Part shown: positions 53,999 to 64,000 of the stretch, piece by piece
Position numbering within the stretch: position 1 is the stretch's first letter
Layout of the letters: the number at the start of each line of letters is the position of its first letter
DNA from: Xenopus tropicalis
Lineage: Eukaryota; Chordata; Amphibia; Anura; Pipidae
Assembly: GCF_000004195.4 (NCBI RefSeq)
Contig: NC_030679.2
Span: 31,919,712 to 31,983,711 of the forward strand
Reading direction: 5' to 3'
DNA length: 64,000 bases
The notes under the pieces: generated by a model
The model's input: only the letters and a program-made list of their open reading frames with translations
Told to the model about the DNA's origin: nothing
Databases searched by the model: none
Program-made: the position numbers and the translations under genes

Positions 53999-55074
53999 TA
54001 TATCCTTCCATAGTCATAAATTAACATAGCTTTTGCTCTTTTTTCAGTGACCAGTTGATTCTACTTCTATCTAGCACTAAACACATCATACGTTGTACAA
54101 GCCATGTTGTTTATACTATTGAATTACAACTTGTTGACGAAATACAAATTCATTCATTTTAATTTTTCAGGTAATTTACAAATGCTTATATGTTTCTCTT
54201 TGCATATTTACATTTGTGAATTATGTTTTATAAAAGTAGTCATTATGGCTAAATTGATCTTTTTCTTCAAAAATCCTCAAGTCAAAAACCTGATAAATGT
54301 TGTGTTATCAATTGCTGCAGGTCATATATAGCCCTGATAAGGTTGAACCATGTTTAGTATTCTATACTGCTATATTCTCTTTCTTCTTGTCATTATCTTC
54401 ACCTTATTAATAGCATTAGCATACATTATCAAAAAGTTGACAACTCAACCTTTAAAGGTTAATTTTCCATGATATTTTAATGTGCAATAAATTGCTGTGA
54501 GACACATTATTCCCACCACATGAAGGGCTTATTTAACATTTTAATATCCTTTGTTAAGGTTTGTTGACCATTTTGATATCACAACAGAACATTTAAAAAA
54601 GAAACTGAAAATACAAACAGAAAATGTGGCTAAGTGAATCACATGATCACGTTGCATATCACTTATTGGTTTAGATATTTTACACAAAGATGCTTATTTA
54701 GGCAAGGGCACATGTGGCATATTGTCTGCCTGCGGATAAGTGCAGTCTGACAATATGCCTGTACACTTAAAAAATCTTTTTGTTGTGCCTGCATCTGGAA
54801 GCATTGACTCCGCACTGGTGCAGGCACACACAGCTTACAAATGCTAAGTCTTGTGTTTTTTTACAGATAACTAATGGAGGTGCCTGCACCTTTACACCAA
54901 TCCGCTACCAAATGTCCTCTTTCTGTAAGAGTCAACAACACCAGTTGACCAGCTGAACAGTTTCCTAAGCCATTGCTTTCCCTTGACCTAATTTTAATTT
55001 GTGTTCTTCATACTAAGGAGTCTTATATACTTTGGCCTCACCAGATCCTGCATCTTCTCATTTATTAGATTTAT
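53999..55074. other. Unassigned AT-rich stretch
   Basis: No repeat or exon recognised. The 75-codon frame at 54104-54331 is hydrophobic and AT-driven, with no family signal. Confidence 0.3.
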
Positions 55075-55825
55075 GCCATGAAATATGTATACACTAATTT
55101 AATTTTGGGGTCTCTAAATGCCAGATACTTTGGTAATACTATGCACAACGGGCACCAAACTGTTGGGCTTTCATATTGAGGATGTGTTTTCTTGGTACCT
55201 AATGCTATGTGGGAGATAAAGTGCTTGAAAGTGGAGTTTTTTTAGGTATTTCATCAAAAACGCCAATTTTTGTAAAGCATTGCAACTCCATACTTTGGAG
55301 TAGAAAAACATGGGTACGCACTTCTGGATATGTACTTTCTGAAAATATATGGTTGGGGGGGGGGGGGGGTTGGTTTGTGTATTTTTTGTGTTTTTACCCC
55401 ACACAAAAATACAGTAAATGTTTGAATTTTCAGTAGCTGGAGTGATCTCTGGGGCACTTTGTATGCACTAATTTTATTTTTATGCCAGATACTTTTGTGA
55501 TCCTATACACAATGGGCATCAAACTGTTCAGTGGATCCTTGGCTTTCATGATTAAGATATTTTTTCTTGGTACCTAATGCTATGTGGGAGATATGATGCT
55601 TCAAAGTAGAAGCTTTGAGGCAAGTTCAGAAAAACATTGCTGTTTGGTACTTTGAAGTAGAAAGACATGGTTACCCATTTTGGATTTGGCAGAATGTATA
55701 CTTTTCAAAAATATATGGTTTCCTGAGGTAAACCTATTAGCTGAATCTGAATCTAAAGTATGCTGTTTTCTGCTGTAACGCTTTGAAAATGTGGTACTTT
55801 ATTTCCTATATCCTCCCTTCCACAA
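55075..55825. repeat. 375-bp tandem duplication
   Basis: CTTGGTACCTAATGCTATGT occurs at 55191 and 55566 (spacing 375). Flanking blocks (ATGCCAGATACTTTGG/ATGCCAGATACTTTTG; AGAAAAACATGGGTACGC/AGAAAGACATGGTTACCC; AATATATGGTT) repeat in the same order. Two units with moderate divergence. Confidence 0.85.
55355..55369. repeat. G15 homopolymer
   Basis: Run of 15 guanines inside the first 375-bp unit, absent from the second. Confidence 0.95.
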
Positions 55826-58159
55826 CTCTGCCAAAAGCCTTCTTTAAAAAGTACAAAAAGGTGATATTTTGTTGCAGGGTAAAAGTGAGAAGATTTATTA
55901 CATTTACTGCACATTGCTAGTTAATACACTCAAAGGAATAACTATTCACACAAATAAACAATTTTTGTTAACTTCGCTAAAATAATGCCTTGTTTACATT
56001 TTTATAATACTGTATATCTCTGGAGGGTGTCCATGGATTTAAAAATAGGAAGTACTGATAGATTTGAGGATTTATTGCCTATAACCCAGAGATAATATGG
56101 CTGCAAACCTATTATAATATTTACATTTTAATTTCCAAGCTATTTTGCCATAATTGTCAGGAAAATAACAAAGGTTTGTAAGGCACTAGAAGCCCCACAC
56201 TTTAGATTTCCTTCAGGCCTAGAATTTGTTCATCTTGCCTCGCACGTTTGTTTATAATATATTTGTCCTCTATATGTAGAAAAACTGTATGTGTTTATTT
56301 CACTATTTTAAAAAGTACATGTTATGCTAAAGCTTAATAACTATGTTATTTCTGACTAACTGGTAAATTAGGAAAACAAAATAAAGTTGTTAATATGCTA
56401 TTCATACTTAACCCTAGATGTTAATTTAAATGAGAGACAATATTCAAATAGAAAAAAAAAAACCTCATGCCAATTAAAAGTAACAGATGCAAAGTAATAT
56501 AATTCTCATTCCTGATGTAAGATCATCAAAAACACTATTTAATAATTTTCATCTCCTGGAGGCAAGAGAGAAGTTTTATTGCATATTAAAATTTGAGTTC
56601 AGTTTCCCCAGAGGTAAAAGAAAGTTATTAAAGCAACTTATTTATTGTTGATAAAACTATCCATTTGTGGTATGAGAGGGAAAAAGCAATTCTGTGCACA
56701 TAAAAGTAATGCTATAATAACGGTTTTCGGGGATATGACAGTTTGTACAAGGTGCTTTTTTGGCATTGTGCAAACAAATCTGCGCTAATGATATATATCT
56801 TATAATACAATCCTATTAGTGATCCATTACATTTAAGCAGTTAGTGACCATTAATATTTATTACATAGGGAACATAGATAATTTTCGATTTGGGTCTGTA
56901 TTCAGGACGATCTGGTTTGTATCAGTTTCATCAACCAAATTAGGTGTCTATGTAAAGAATGAACAAATTAAGCTGAATTAAAATTAAATATGATACTAAA
57001 GGGCAACCAAAATGCTAATTTAGCCAGCCTGACAGTTCTTTTCTTAATAGAATAAAGCAGCATATTTGTCCAGGTTGAAAAAAGAGGCAATGTCAAAAGT
57101 ACTAAGATATCATTAATCACTGAGACATCCAAGACATCTTATTCTTATTGCTCCTATATTCTCATATTTCACTGCTCTAGCAATCAGAGACTGGACAACA
57201 GTAAACAAAAATAAATACATTGATCAAGATGGATTTTTTTTATAATCTGAGAAAAAGGAATAAACCACATAGCTTAAAATGTGCCAGTTGAAAATATTAT
57301 TTGGCCCATGCAAAAATTCATGAAAAGATGATGTTGACTTAGGTTTGGTTAGATAACTTTCATTTTAGTGCAGGTAAATCCAAGCTATTAAGACAATTAC
57401 AGTCTAACCTATTTGGAGAAATAATGAATACAATTAAGGTGCGCTGTAGTATTTGGACATAAGTAATGCTGAGAATAACTGCAAACCATGATACAATAAT
57501 AACAACGAACACCAGAATGACTTGCTGTGCTAGAAGAGAAGGAATTGACAAATTAAAACTCCTGAGAGAGTTGCTAGCAGAAGCCGTTGCAGCTTGGAGA
57601 ACATCTGCTGCCGAATCTGGATGCTCAAGACAAAGTCTTGAATAATGTTAAGATTTCCAGTTAAAAACAGATTTGGGGAGAGTTTAAGAAACACATTTCA
57701 AAATTTCTTCAGTCAGGGATAGTTGCCCAGTTGCTAAGCTGTAATGATTAATGCCCGGTAGAAGTTCATTGGTTCTCAGAGGCTCCATAGACTTATATTA
57801 ACAATTGAGCCCAGCCCTCCAACATGACAGAATTGGTTGTCGACGTTGGACAGCACTGCTTTAGGAGATTCCTGTTTTATCACTGGAAGAGGGGTTGTTT
57901 CATGCTCAGAATGCACTTTCCATTGTGTGCCGGAGCAATTCAGTTGTTTAAAGCAGAGTTAGAAGGTTTATTTGTAGACTGGATTTATGACTCTTAATTA
58001 TATAGATGTGACAGAAGCTCTGGGTCCCTTATTGGCCACAGGGACAAATAGCAATGTGTATGTATCCAGCAGTCATTGACATTGACATGACATTTTTGTT
58101 GTTGTTGCTATAATGGCAATGCTGTATTTAAAGCATGATGCATGTAAATACCTTCTGCT
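55826..58159. other. Mostly single-copy-looking stretch
   Basis: No repeats recognised over about 2.3 kb except TTGGACAGCACTG at 57847-57859, a solo right terminus of the 18938-type hAT. No exon recognised. Confidence 0.35.
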
Positions 58160-58638
58160 TTAAAGGAGAGGAAAGGTAAAAACTAAGTAAGCTTTATCAG
58201 AAAGGTCTATGTAAATACAGCCATAGGCACTCACAGAAATGCTCCTCTATCAAAAGAAACACAGGATTTCTTGTCTCCTTTTTTGTAAACATGTTTTTCA
58301 GGTATCTGACTTCCTCTCTCAGAAAAATCCTTCATTTCAGGGGACAAGAGTTTGGGCAGTTCTCTCCTCTCTCCCCTCTCCTGCTCCCCCCTCCCTCATG
58401 AATGCTAAGAACTCCCTCCCCCCTCCCTTAAGAATGTGTGATCTGAGCTATAACATCTAGAGCTGTAACCAGGAAGCTATGAAGACCAAGCTAAAATGGC
58501 AGCTGCTATCTTAAGCAAATAGAGAAAGCTACTCAGGTATGGTAATGCTTTCTGCAGAATAAATATATAGTTCTAGGTGGCACTAATGTGGCAAAGCTAT
58601 TGGCAGTAAAATGCCAAAATAACTTTCCTTATCTTTAA
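58160..58638 (+). mobile_element. Kolobok/T2-like element
   Basis: TTAA at 58160-58163 and 58635-58638; left TTAAAGGAGAGGAAAGG, right ACTTTCCTTATCTTTAA, inverted. The interior (AAGTAAGCTTTATCAG, AAAATGGCAGCTGCTATC, TTCTGCAGAATAAATATA) is a block order I recall from a common frog element. C/T-rich tract at 58365-58435. Non-coding. Confidence 0.8.
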
Positions 58639-59547
58639 GAAGGCTTTTATTGCATTTACATTTAAGGTCTTTTTCAGTATCTTTCAGCCCAAATCACCCT
58701 AATACCATTGTTTCTTTTGTATTTAAAATTAGGAATTCCATTAAAAAAATTAATTACAAAGTTAAATATAAATGTTTCCTCCTATTAGAAAGTAAGTGTG
58801 AATGGGCCACGTGCAGTACTGAGAGTTGCACTTCAATGCCTCCGGCTAAGTGGAAATGGCAGTTCTTATATGTTAAAGGCCTGCAATATTCTAATCTGCC
58901 TAACAAATGGAAGACTTCATCAAAATGGCAATGTCATTCATTTTAGCTTTTTATATGATAAGGTGTCTGTAACAAAGGCAGCCCTCTCCTAATGATCCTC
59001 ATCCTCCATATTGTTAGTAGGCCCCTGTAGGTAGGCCTTACAGGCCATCATTATTTTATTTCAAATTGTAAATTAGTTTGCAGTCTTTGTAGGGATGGGC
59101 ACATTTTCTTGACTGATACAGATTTTTTGTGAAATATTTCACAAATCTGAGCTAGAATTTTACCTTGCATTTTGTTACACCAAAATAAAAAAATTGTGAA
59201 AAAAGTGAGAGAAAATGTCAATAGCAGTATTAGAATTTTGCCATAAATTTTGTTTCACCAGAAAAAAATGCAGGTTTTTGTGGCAGAAAAAAACCCAACG
59301 CAGTATTAGAATTTCTCCATGTAACATGGTTAAAAAAATGGCCACTGATGCATTTGTTGACATTTTGTTAAAGGACAATTTTGCTCTTCAATAGTTGTGT
59401 GTATAACCAAGATTCAAATGTGATTTAAAGGGAAATTCATAACCCATATTTAAAACACTGTTATATAAAAATAAACAGTAAAACATGAAAAACACATTTG
59501 TCTAATAGTATGTGCCATTTGCCTAATTGTAGGTACCCGTAGCTAAT
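58639..59547. other. Unassigned stretch
   Basis: GTAGGGATGGGCACATTTT at about 59090 and two AGAATTTTNCC...TTTTGTT phrases (59154, 59231) may be an old relative of the TAGTGATGAG hAT family. Otherwise nothing recognised. Confidence 0.3.
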
Positions 59548-59815
59548 CCAAGGGCCAGACTGGGCCGCTGGAACACTGGAAAAAATCCCGGTGGGCCCCG
59601 GCCCTTGTCAGCCCCAGCGATACAGACCCAATCCCTGTTGCCCTTATCCCCCCCTGCTGGTGTCCCTCCCCTGACACGTTTCACTTACGGGAGCTTAGGG
59701 GAAGATGTCGGGGGCCACAGTGGGGGGGGGTTTGGGTGCGTGGTGAGGGACCCTGCGGGAGACGTGGCCGGCAGGGGCCTCTGGGGCGGCTTGTTCCTCT
59801 GGCTTGTATAAGTCA
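59548..59815. repeat. GC-rich dispersed repeat (GGGCCAGACTGGGCC)
   Basis: Starts AAGGGCCAGACTGGGCCGCT and continues with ATCCCGGTGGGCCCCGG; sharply GC-rich against AT-rich flanks. The complementary ends AATCCAGTCTGGGCC at 63450 suggest related termini. The 68-codon frame inside is not supported. Confidence 0.5.
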
Positions 59816-61680
59816 TTGTAGAAACACACAAACCAAGGGCACACATCCATGCTAGGTTATATCAGCCCGTGAGTGGACAGAGCTGTGTCTTTTATTCGGA
59901 TATTTCTGTTACAGTTAAAACCTGCATTATTTCTTGTTAGGTTATGTGTGACACACAGAATATTGCAAAATTGGGATGAATGTAATCAAAGCAAGTTACA
60001 ATGGGGGTCCCACTGCAACAGTCCTAGACCCTCAGTAAGAGAAATTCTTAAGTAAAAAAAACTGATGGGCACAAACGGAATCCACAAAGGACATGGAAAT
60101 ATAGCACAAAAGGAGTCTTTTAAGATAAAAGGGGTATCAGAAGCAGTGTGCAGAGTGTACTTCCTACCACAATTACCATGTTTCTACTCCCAATACTGTG
60201 TTTTGCTGCAGTTGCACTCACACTTTGACGCAAATCAGATGCAGTTGCACTGATGATTATTGTTGTGTTGACTATTTTATGCCACCTGGAAGCCATAGAG
60301 ACAGAAGGACCCCCCCTTCCTTGTTAGGCATGGGGAAAAGGTTATTTAAGGACATGTCCTATTTATAAATATTCTTGAATTAGATTTATTAGTATACACT
60401 ATTTTATTTAGCAAAATGGATAGTATAATGATAGCCACAATCTCTAAAAATGACCATCGAGACTGAATTAATACAAAATTCTTTAGCATCACGTTTCTCT
60501 CTTTTCTCTCTGCTTCTTGTTTCTGTTGAAAATAGTCTTGTTCTGCTAATGCAAAACCTTAATAAAGCTTTAAAAATCATGTTGTGAAAAAGTACACTTT
60601 AATAGTTGCCTAACCCATGTGTAACTTTCCGTAGCCTAAACAGGTTTGTTGACATGTATAAACTAGAGGTTCAACAAGTAATCTTACTGTCTGTAGTGAC
60701 TAAACTTATCATTAACATCCCCATGGTAACTACACCATGCTTCTCTTTGTCTTTCATAGCATGCCTACTGGCTAGTAATGGAACATGAGAAATAAACACA
60801 TTCCCTGATCTTTTATTAGAAGCTGGAAAAGAAAATCTGACCCTTGGGTTCTGCAGTTAAAAATACATTACAAGTGCAAATAATAAAGTCAGCATGAAAA
60901 AGAACGGAGTATAAAAATGAAATTGTTTGAGTTAAAATTTGCTCATTACATAACATTTAATTGTTAGTTTATATTTTCGGCACATTGGGGACCTTTATTG
61001 CTTAGCTCTGGTATAGTAATCGGGGTAATAAAGAAAATAGCAATTTAACAGGTTTCCTTAAAGTACATGCCGCTATCTGATAAGTTCTTATGCAATCTGA
61101 TTGTTAAAGGTAAAATATGATCATTAAATACATCAAAATATTTAACTAAGGATAATGTAACAGGTATGGCATACTGTTACGAGCAGGTAAACAACTTATG
61201 ACATTTGGAAAAAGAGAAACACAGCAATAAGGTGGTTCTTTTATAAAACAAATCTTGAGGAACCCAAACGTAGTCTCATTAGTAATAAATCACCTTGACA
61301 AGAATGTTGCACAGCAGCTCTTGTTGCTCATTCATTATGAGCGCTCATTTACAAATGTTTCAATTTTCTGCCTTTTTCTCCTCCTTATTAAAACCCAACA
61401 CAGAAATGTTTTAATTGAAGCAGAAATCGGAAAACCAAAAACTCAAATTAAACAAACTATGTTCTGTTTGATTGTTATTATCCTTTATGTATTTAGTGTC
61501 ATGTTATACAGCATTCTGCAGATATCATACATCATTCACGGATATTATAATCAAAGGCCCCTATTAGATTCACAAACATTTCATTACTATTGGTTGGACC
61601 AATAACCTCCTTGAGACACATGATTATTTCCTGAAGTGTATGCAGACTGGAAAAGAACTCTGATAAAGAACTCACTAGAT
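59816..61680. other. Single-copy-looking AT-rich stretch
   Basis: No repeat recognised. Bases 60930-61130 are a conserved non-coding candidate (CATTACATAACATTTAATTG, AGTAATCGGGGTAATAAAG). The 116-codon frame at 61255-61605 has no recognisable domain. Confidence 0.35.
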
Positions 61681-62628
61681 CAGTGCTGTCCAACTTCTGT
61701 TGTACCGAGGGCCGGAATTTTTCCGACCTACGTGGTGGAGGGCCGATAATGGAAGCCAGTTTTGACCACTCCCCTTTTTGAAACCACACCCACTTGAAAC
61801 CACACCCATGTTATCACATGACCATACCCATATTAATGGTTGTAGTACAGCAAAAACCTGCCATACTCTGCCTGCCCTACCCTGCCTGTGTGTCATACTC
61901 TGCCTGCCCTACCCTGCCTGCATGTGCCATTCTTGGCTGGTTTGTGCCAAACTTGGCCTGTGTGTGCCATACTCTGCCTGCCCTACTCTGCCTGTGTGTA
62001 CCATACTCTGCCTTCCCTACCCTGCCTGTGTGTGCCATACTCTGCCTTCCCTACCCTGCCTGTGTGTGCCATACTCTGCCTTCCCTACCCTGCCTGTGTG
62101 TGCCATACTCTGCCTTCCCTACCCTGCCTGTGTGTGCCATACTCTGCTTGCCCTATGCTGCCTGTGTGTATGGCACACACAGGCAGCCTACAGTGACACA
62201 ATGCTGGCACTGCTCCTACAGTCTGCACAATAACTATATATTAAAAAACTTTTTAATTGCAGTACCACCTCAGTATCTGTTCTTTTTGTAGTATGCAGGG
62301 ATTATTTGTGGGTTTCTACTGCTCCTGAGGTGTGAACAGGGGAACAATGGGGGTGATTACAGCCTGAGCCTGAGGTGTGAACACTGCAGGGGGTGGACAA
62401 TGCAGAGATTAAAAGGTGTGAACAGTACAGGGGATTACATATTTAAACAATACAGCCTGATTACAGCCTGAATCTGAGGTGAGAACCATGAGGGGGGGCA
62501 GTTAATCTCAGTACTGATACCATTTAAAGCTTACACAAGAGTAAGCCATCAAAGCAGCCAGACAGGTGGGGGGCCAGACAGAGGGGGTTTCTACTGCGGG
62601 CCCGCGGGCCGCCAGTTGGACAGCACTG
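61681..62628 (+). mobile_element. hAT-type element with 34-bp minisatellite, copy 3
   Basis: Starts CAGTGCTGTCCAACTTCTG, ends GCCAGTTGGACAGCACTG. Perfect TSD CACTAGAT (61673-61680, 62629-62636). 948 bp, the shortest copy. Order of parts as in copy 1. Very similar to copy 2 in the left region (both have GTCGGAAAAATTCCGG/CCGGAATTTTTCCGAC). Confidence 0.93.
61858..62180. repeat. 34-bp minisatellite
   Basis: About nine units of the same 34-bp repeat, with one variant block (TTCTTGGCTGGTTTGTGCC at about 61929) matching a single higher-order unit of copy 2. Ends in the palindromic turn GTGTGTATGGCACACAC. Open frames (up to 165 codons) are array artefacts. Confidence 0.95.
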
Positions 62629-62671
62629 CACTAGATAAAGGTAATGTCAAGCTTTGAAAATGCCTTAATCC

Positions 62672-62722
62672 TAGCCCCACCCACCCAATCCCACATCCCC
62701 TATCCCACATCCCCTATCCCCT
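62672..62722. repeat. Short CCCACATCCCCTAT tandem repeat
   Basis: About 2.5 units of 14 bp. Confidence 0.75.
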
Positions 62723-62935
62723 TTAATATCTAGCTATTTTATCAATTTCTATACCAAGCACCCAGCTACCCAGTTACCCCACCCAGCCTCCCTGCCAATT
62801 GAAATAGCCGCAAAGTACCCCTGTTCCAAGGAGGAGGAGGAGCACTAATATGGGATGCCTCAAATGTACAGACTAATGACTGTGGTAAACTGCTATTGCC
62901 AGGAATGGGAAACCTTTTTTTGTGTCTCAGTAAGG

Positions 62936-63455
62936 CAAGCTTGGACTGGGATTCCAAATAAGCCCTGGCATGTCAAGTACACAGAGACCCAAACTACAAG
63001 TCCACTGAATAGAAAAATGGTGAATCATCTTTTCTATGTACCATACCAAATGAAGACTTGTTTATTGCAAAGCCTCTGCGTTCCTGCTTTGGACAGTATT
63101 TGGCATTCACCTCTGTATCTGGGCAGTAGGCATGCTTACCATATGGCTGGTGGAGGATTCACATTTTTACAATCATTTATACTTTGTGGTGTTATTCAGT
63201 TGAACATACACAATAGTATAATAGTATTATTATTATTATTTTATGCACTTCCTCATAGTTGCTGCTTTGTATTAACAAGGCTAATCAGAGGGGTGAAAGG
63301 AAGGGAGCTGCAAGCAGTTTAATCACATGTTTGGACTTACACTCACAGGAAGACCACGTGCAGCACTGATTGCCTTTCTATTTAGCCCACTAAATAGTGA
63401 CTGTCTATCTTCAGCAGCCCTTCTGGCATTTGGCAGAATCCAGTCTGGGCCGGCA
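62936..63455. mobile_element. Repeat with TTGGACTGG / CCAGTCTGGGCC ends
   Basis: Left CAAGCTTGGACTGGGATTC and right AATCCAGTCTGGGCC are inverted. CCTGGCATGTCAAGTACACA and CCCACTAAATAGTGACTG are blocks I recall from one frog repeat. The middle (about 63000-63370) differs and may be an insertion. Superfamily unknown. Confidence 0.5.
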
Positions 63456-64000
63456 GTTAGGATAAATAGCCCCTGCTACAGCTTGGTATAAGTTTTGTTT
63501 CTGCTTTGTTACAAATTTGTAAAAAAAGACACTTGTGTGACACAGTGAGCCTTAAAACCCAGAAGTGGAAACATAGCCACAACCATTAAAAGGGAGGTAG
63601 GAGTGGTTAAAAAGCATCTTATAGCTAGAGGAAGATATCATTCAGCAGGTACAAGGCAGTAATCAGAAAAAAATAGCAGACAGAAAATAATCTAAGGGAC
63701 GATACAGGAGACAGGATCAATTTACACACAGAATAGGAAGGCTGCCGCTGGCACCTACAGGAAGGGGAGAGAGATTTCAGTGATGTCACTGTAGGCTTCA
63801 CACTGCTGTAGGCTGCCAGCACCATATCTCAGAGAAGCAAGCAGGGATCTGGGAATTTAGATATGCAGTAAGTACTTAAAAAGAATGCCTTTAGACTTAC
63901 TTTTAATTTATATTAACCTTTCAATGTCCTTTAAGGAGTTAACACTGAAGCGGAGGATAGCTGTTTATGAGAAAATACAGTATTAGCTATACAAGTGTTT
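63456..64000. other. Unassigned end of window
   Basis: ATGTCCTTTAAGGAGTTAAC at about 63925 resembles a T2 right end. No exon recognised. Confidence 0.3.

Noticed and set aside
61255..61605. 116-codon plus-strand frame
   Set aside because: Hydrophobic, AT-driven composition with no domain or splice context that I can recognise.
61778..62291. Frames of 102-165 codons
   Set aside because: Same array artefact in the third hAT copy.
62855..63322. 155-codon plus-strand frame
   Set aside because: Runs through a repeat with TTGGACTGG ends and unrelated sequence; no recognisable domain.

Overview
The window looks like non-coding DNA from a vertebrate, most probably a pipid frog (Xenopus; I cannot decide between X. 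laevis and X. tropicalis). It is AT-rich and has no bacterial gene organisation. I found no intact protein-coding exon, tRNA, rRNA or snRNA. What can be recognised is mostly transposable-element (TE) sequence of types I know from frog genomes: hAT-type non-autonomous elements with 8-bp target-site duplications (TSDs), Kolobok/T2-like elements with TTAA target sites, a Harbinger-like element with a TTA target site, palindromic MITEs, a Tc1/mariner transposase relic, L1-clade and L2/CR1-like LINE fragments, and two inverted retrotransposon-tail hairpins. Family names come from memory and conserved motifs; no database was searched.

Layout. 0-6 kb: an L1 ORF2 fragment, LTR-like and short TIR repeats, a 0.7-kb palindromic TIR element near 3 kb, then single-copy-looking DNA. 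6-16 kb: dense MITEs, including a Harbinger-like element inside a Kolobok-like one, an unusual palindrome with two hAT insertions at 10.4-11.0 kb, an exact 5 x 52-bp minisatellite at 12.9 kb, and a MITE cluster at 14.2-15.3 kb. 16-31 kb: LINE tails, the first and second copies of a large hAT element carrying a 34-bp minisatellite, a broken Tc1 element, an L1 reverse-transcriptase relic, and runs of a second hAT MITE family (TAGTGATGAG termini). 31-48 kb: scattered hAT and Kolobok copies, several nested, and two L2-like ORF2 C-terminal relics around a long hairpin. 48-56 kb: an eroded minisatellite, single-copy-looking DNA, an internally deleted LINE, and a 375-bp tandem duplication. 56-64 kb: mostly single-copy-looking AT-rich DNA, one Kolobok-like element, and the third copy of the minisatellite-bearing hAT.

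The sequence reads as a gene desert or the inside of a very large intron. Several non-repetitive AT-rich blocks with homeodomain- or octamer-like motifs could be conserved regulatory elements, but this cannot be shown from one sequence. The long cysteine-rich open frames are artefacts of a 34-bp repeat unit that lacks stops. No undescribed gene system is evident. The most informative signals concern TE biology: copy-specific expansion of a minisatellite carried inside a hAT element, a hAT-like element sitting in a perfectly inverted flank with no direct TSD, and readable nested insertions that give a relative age order.
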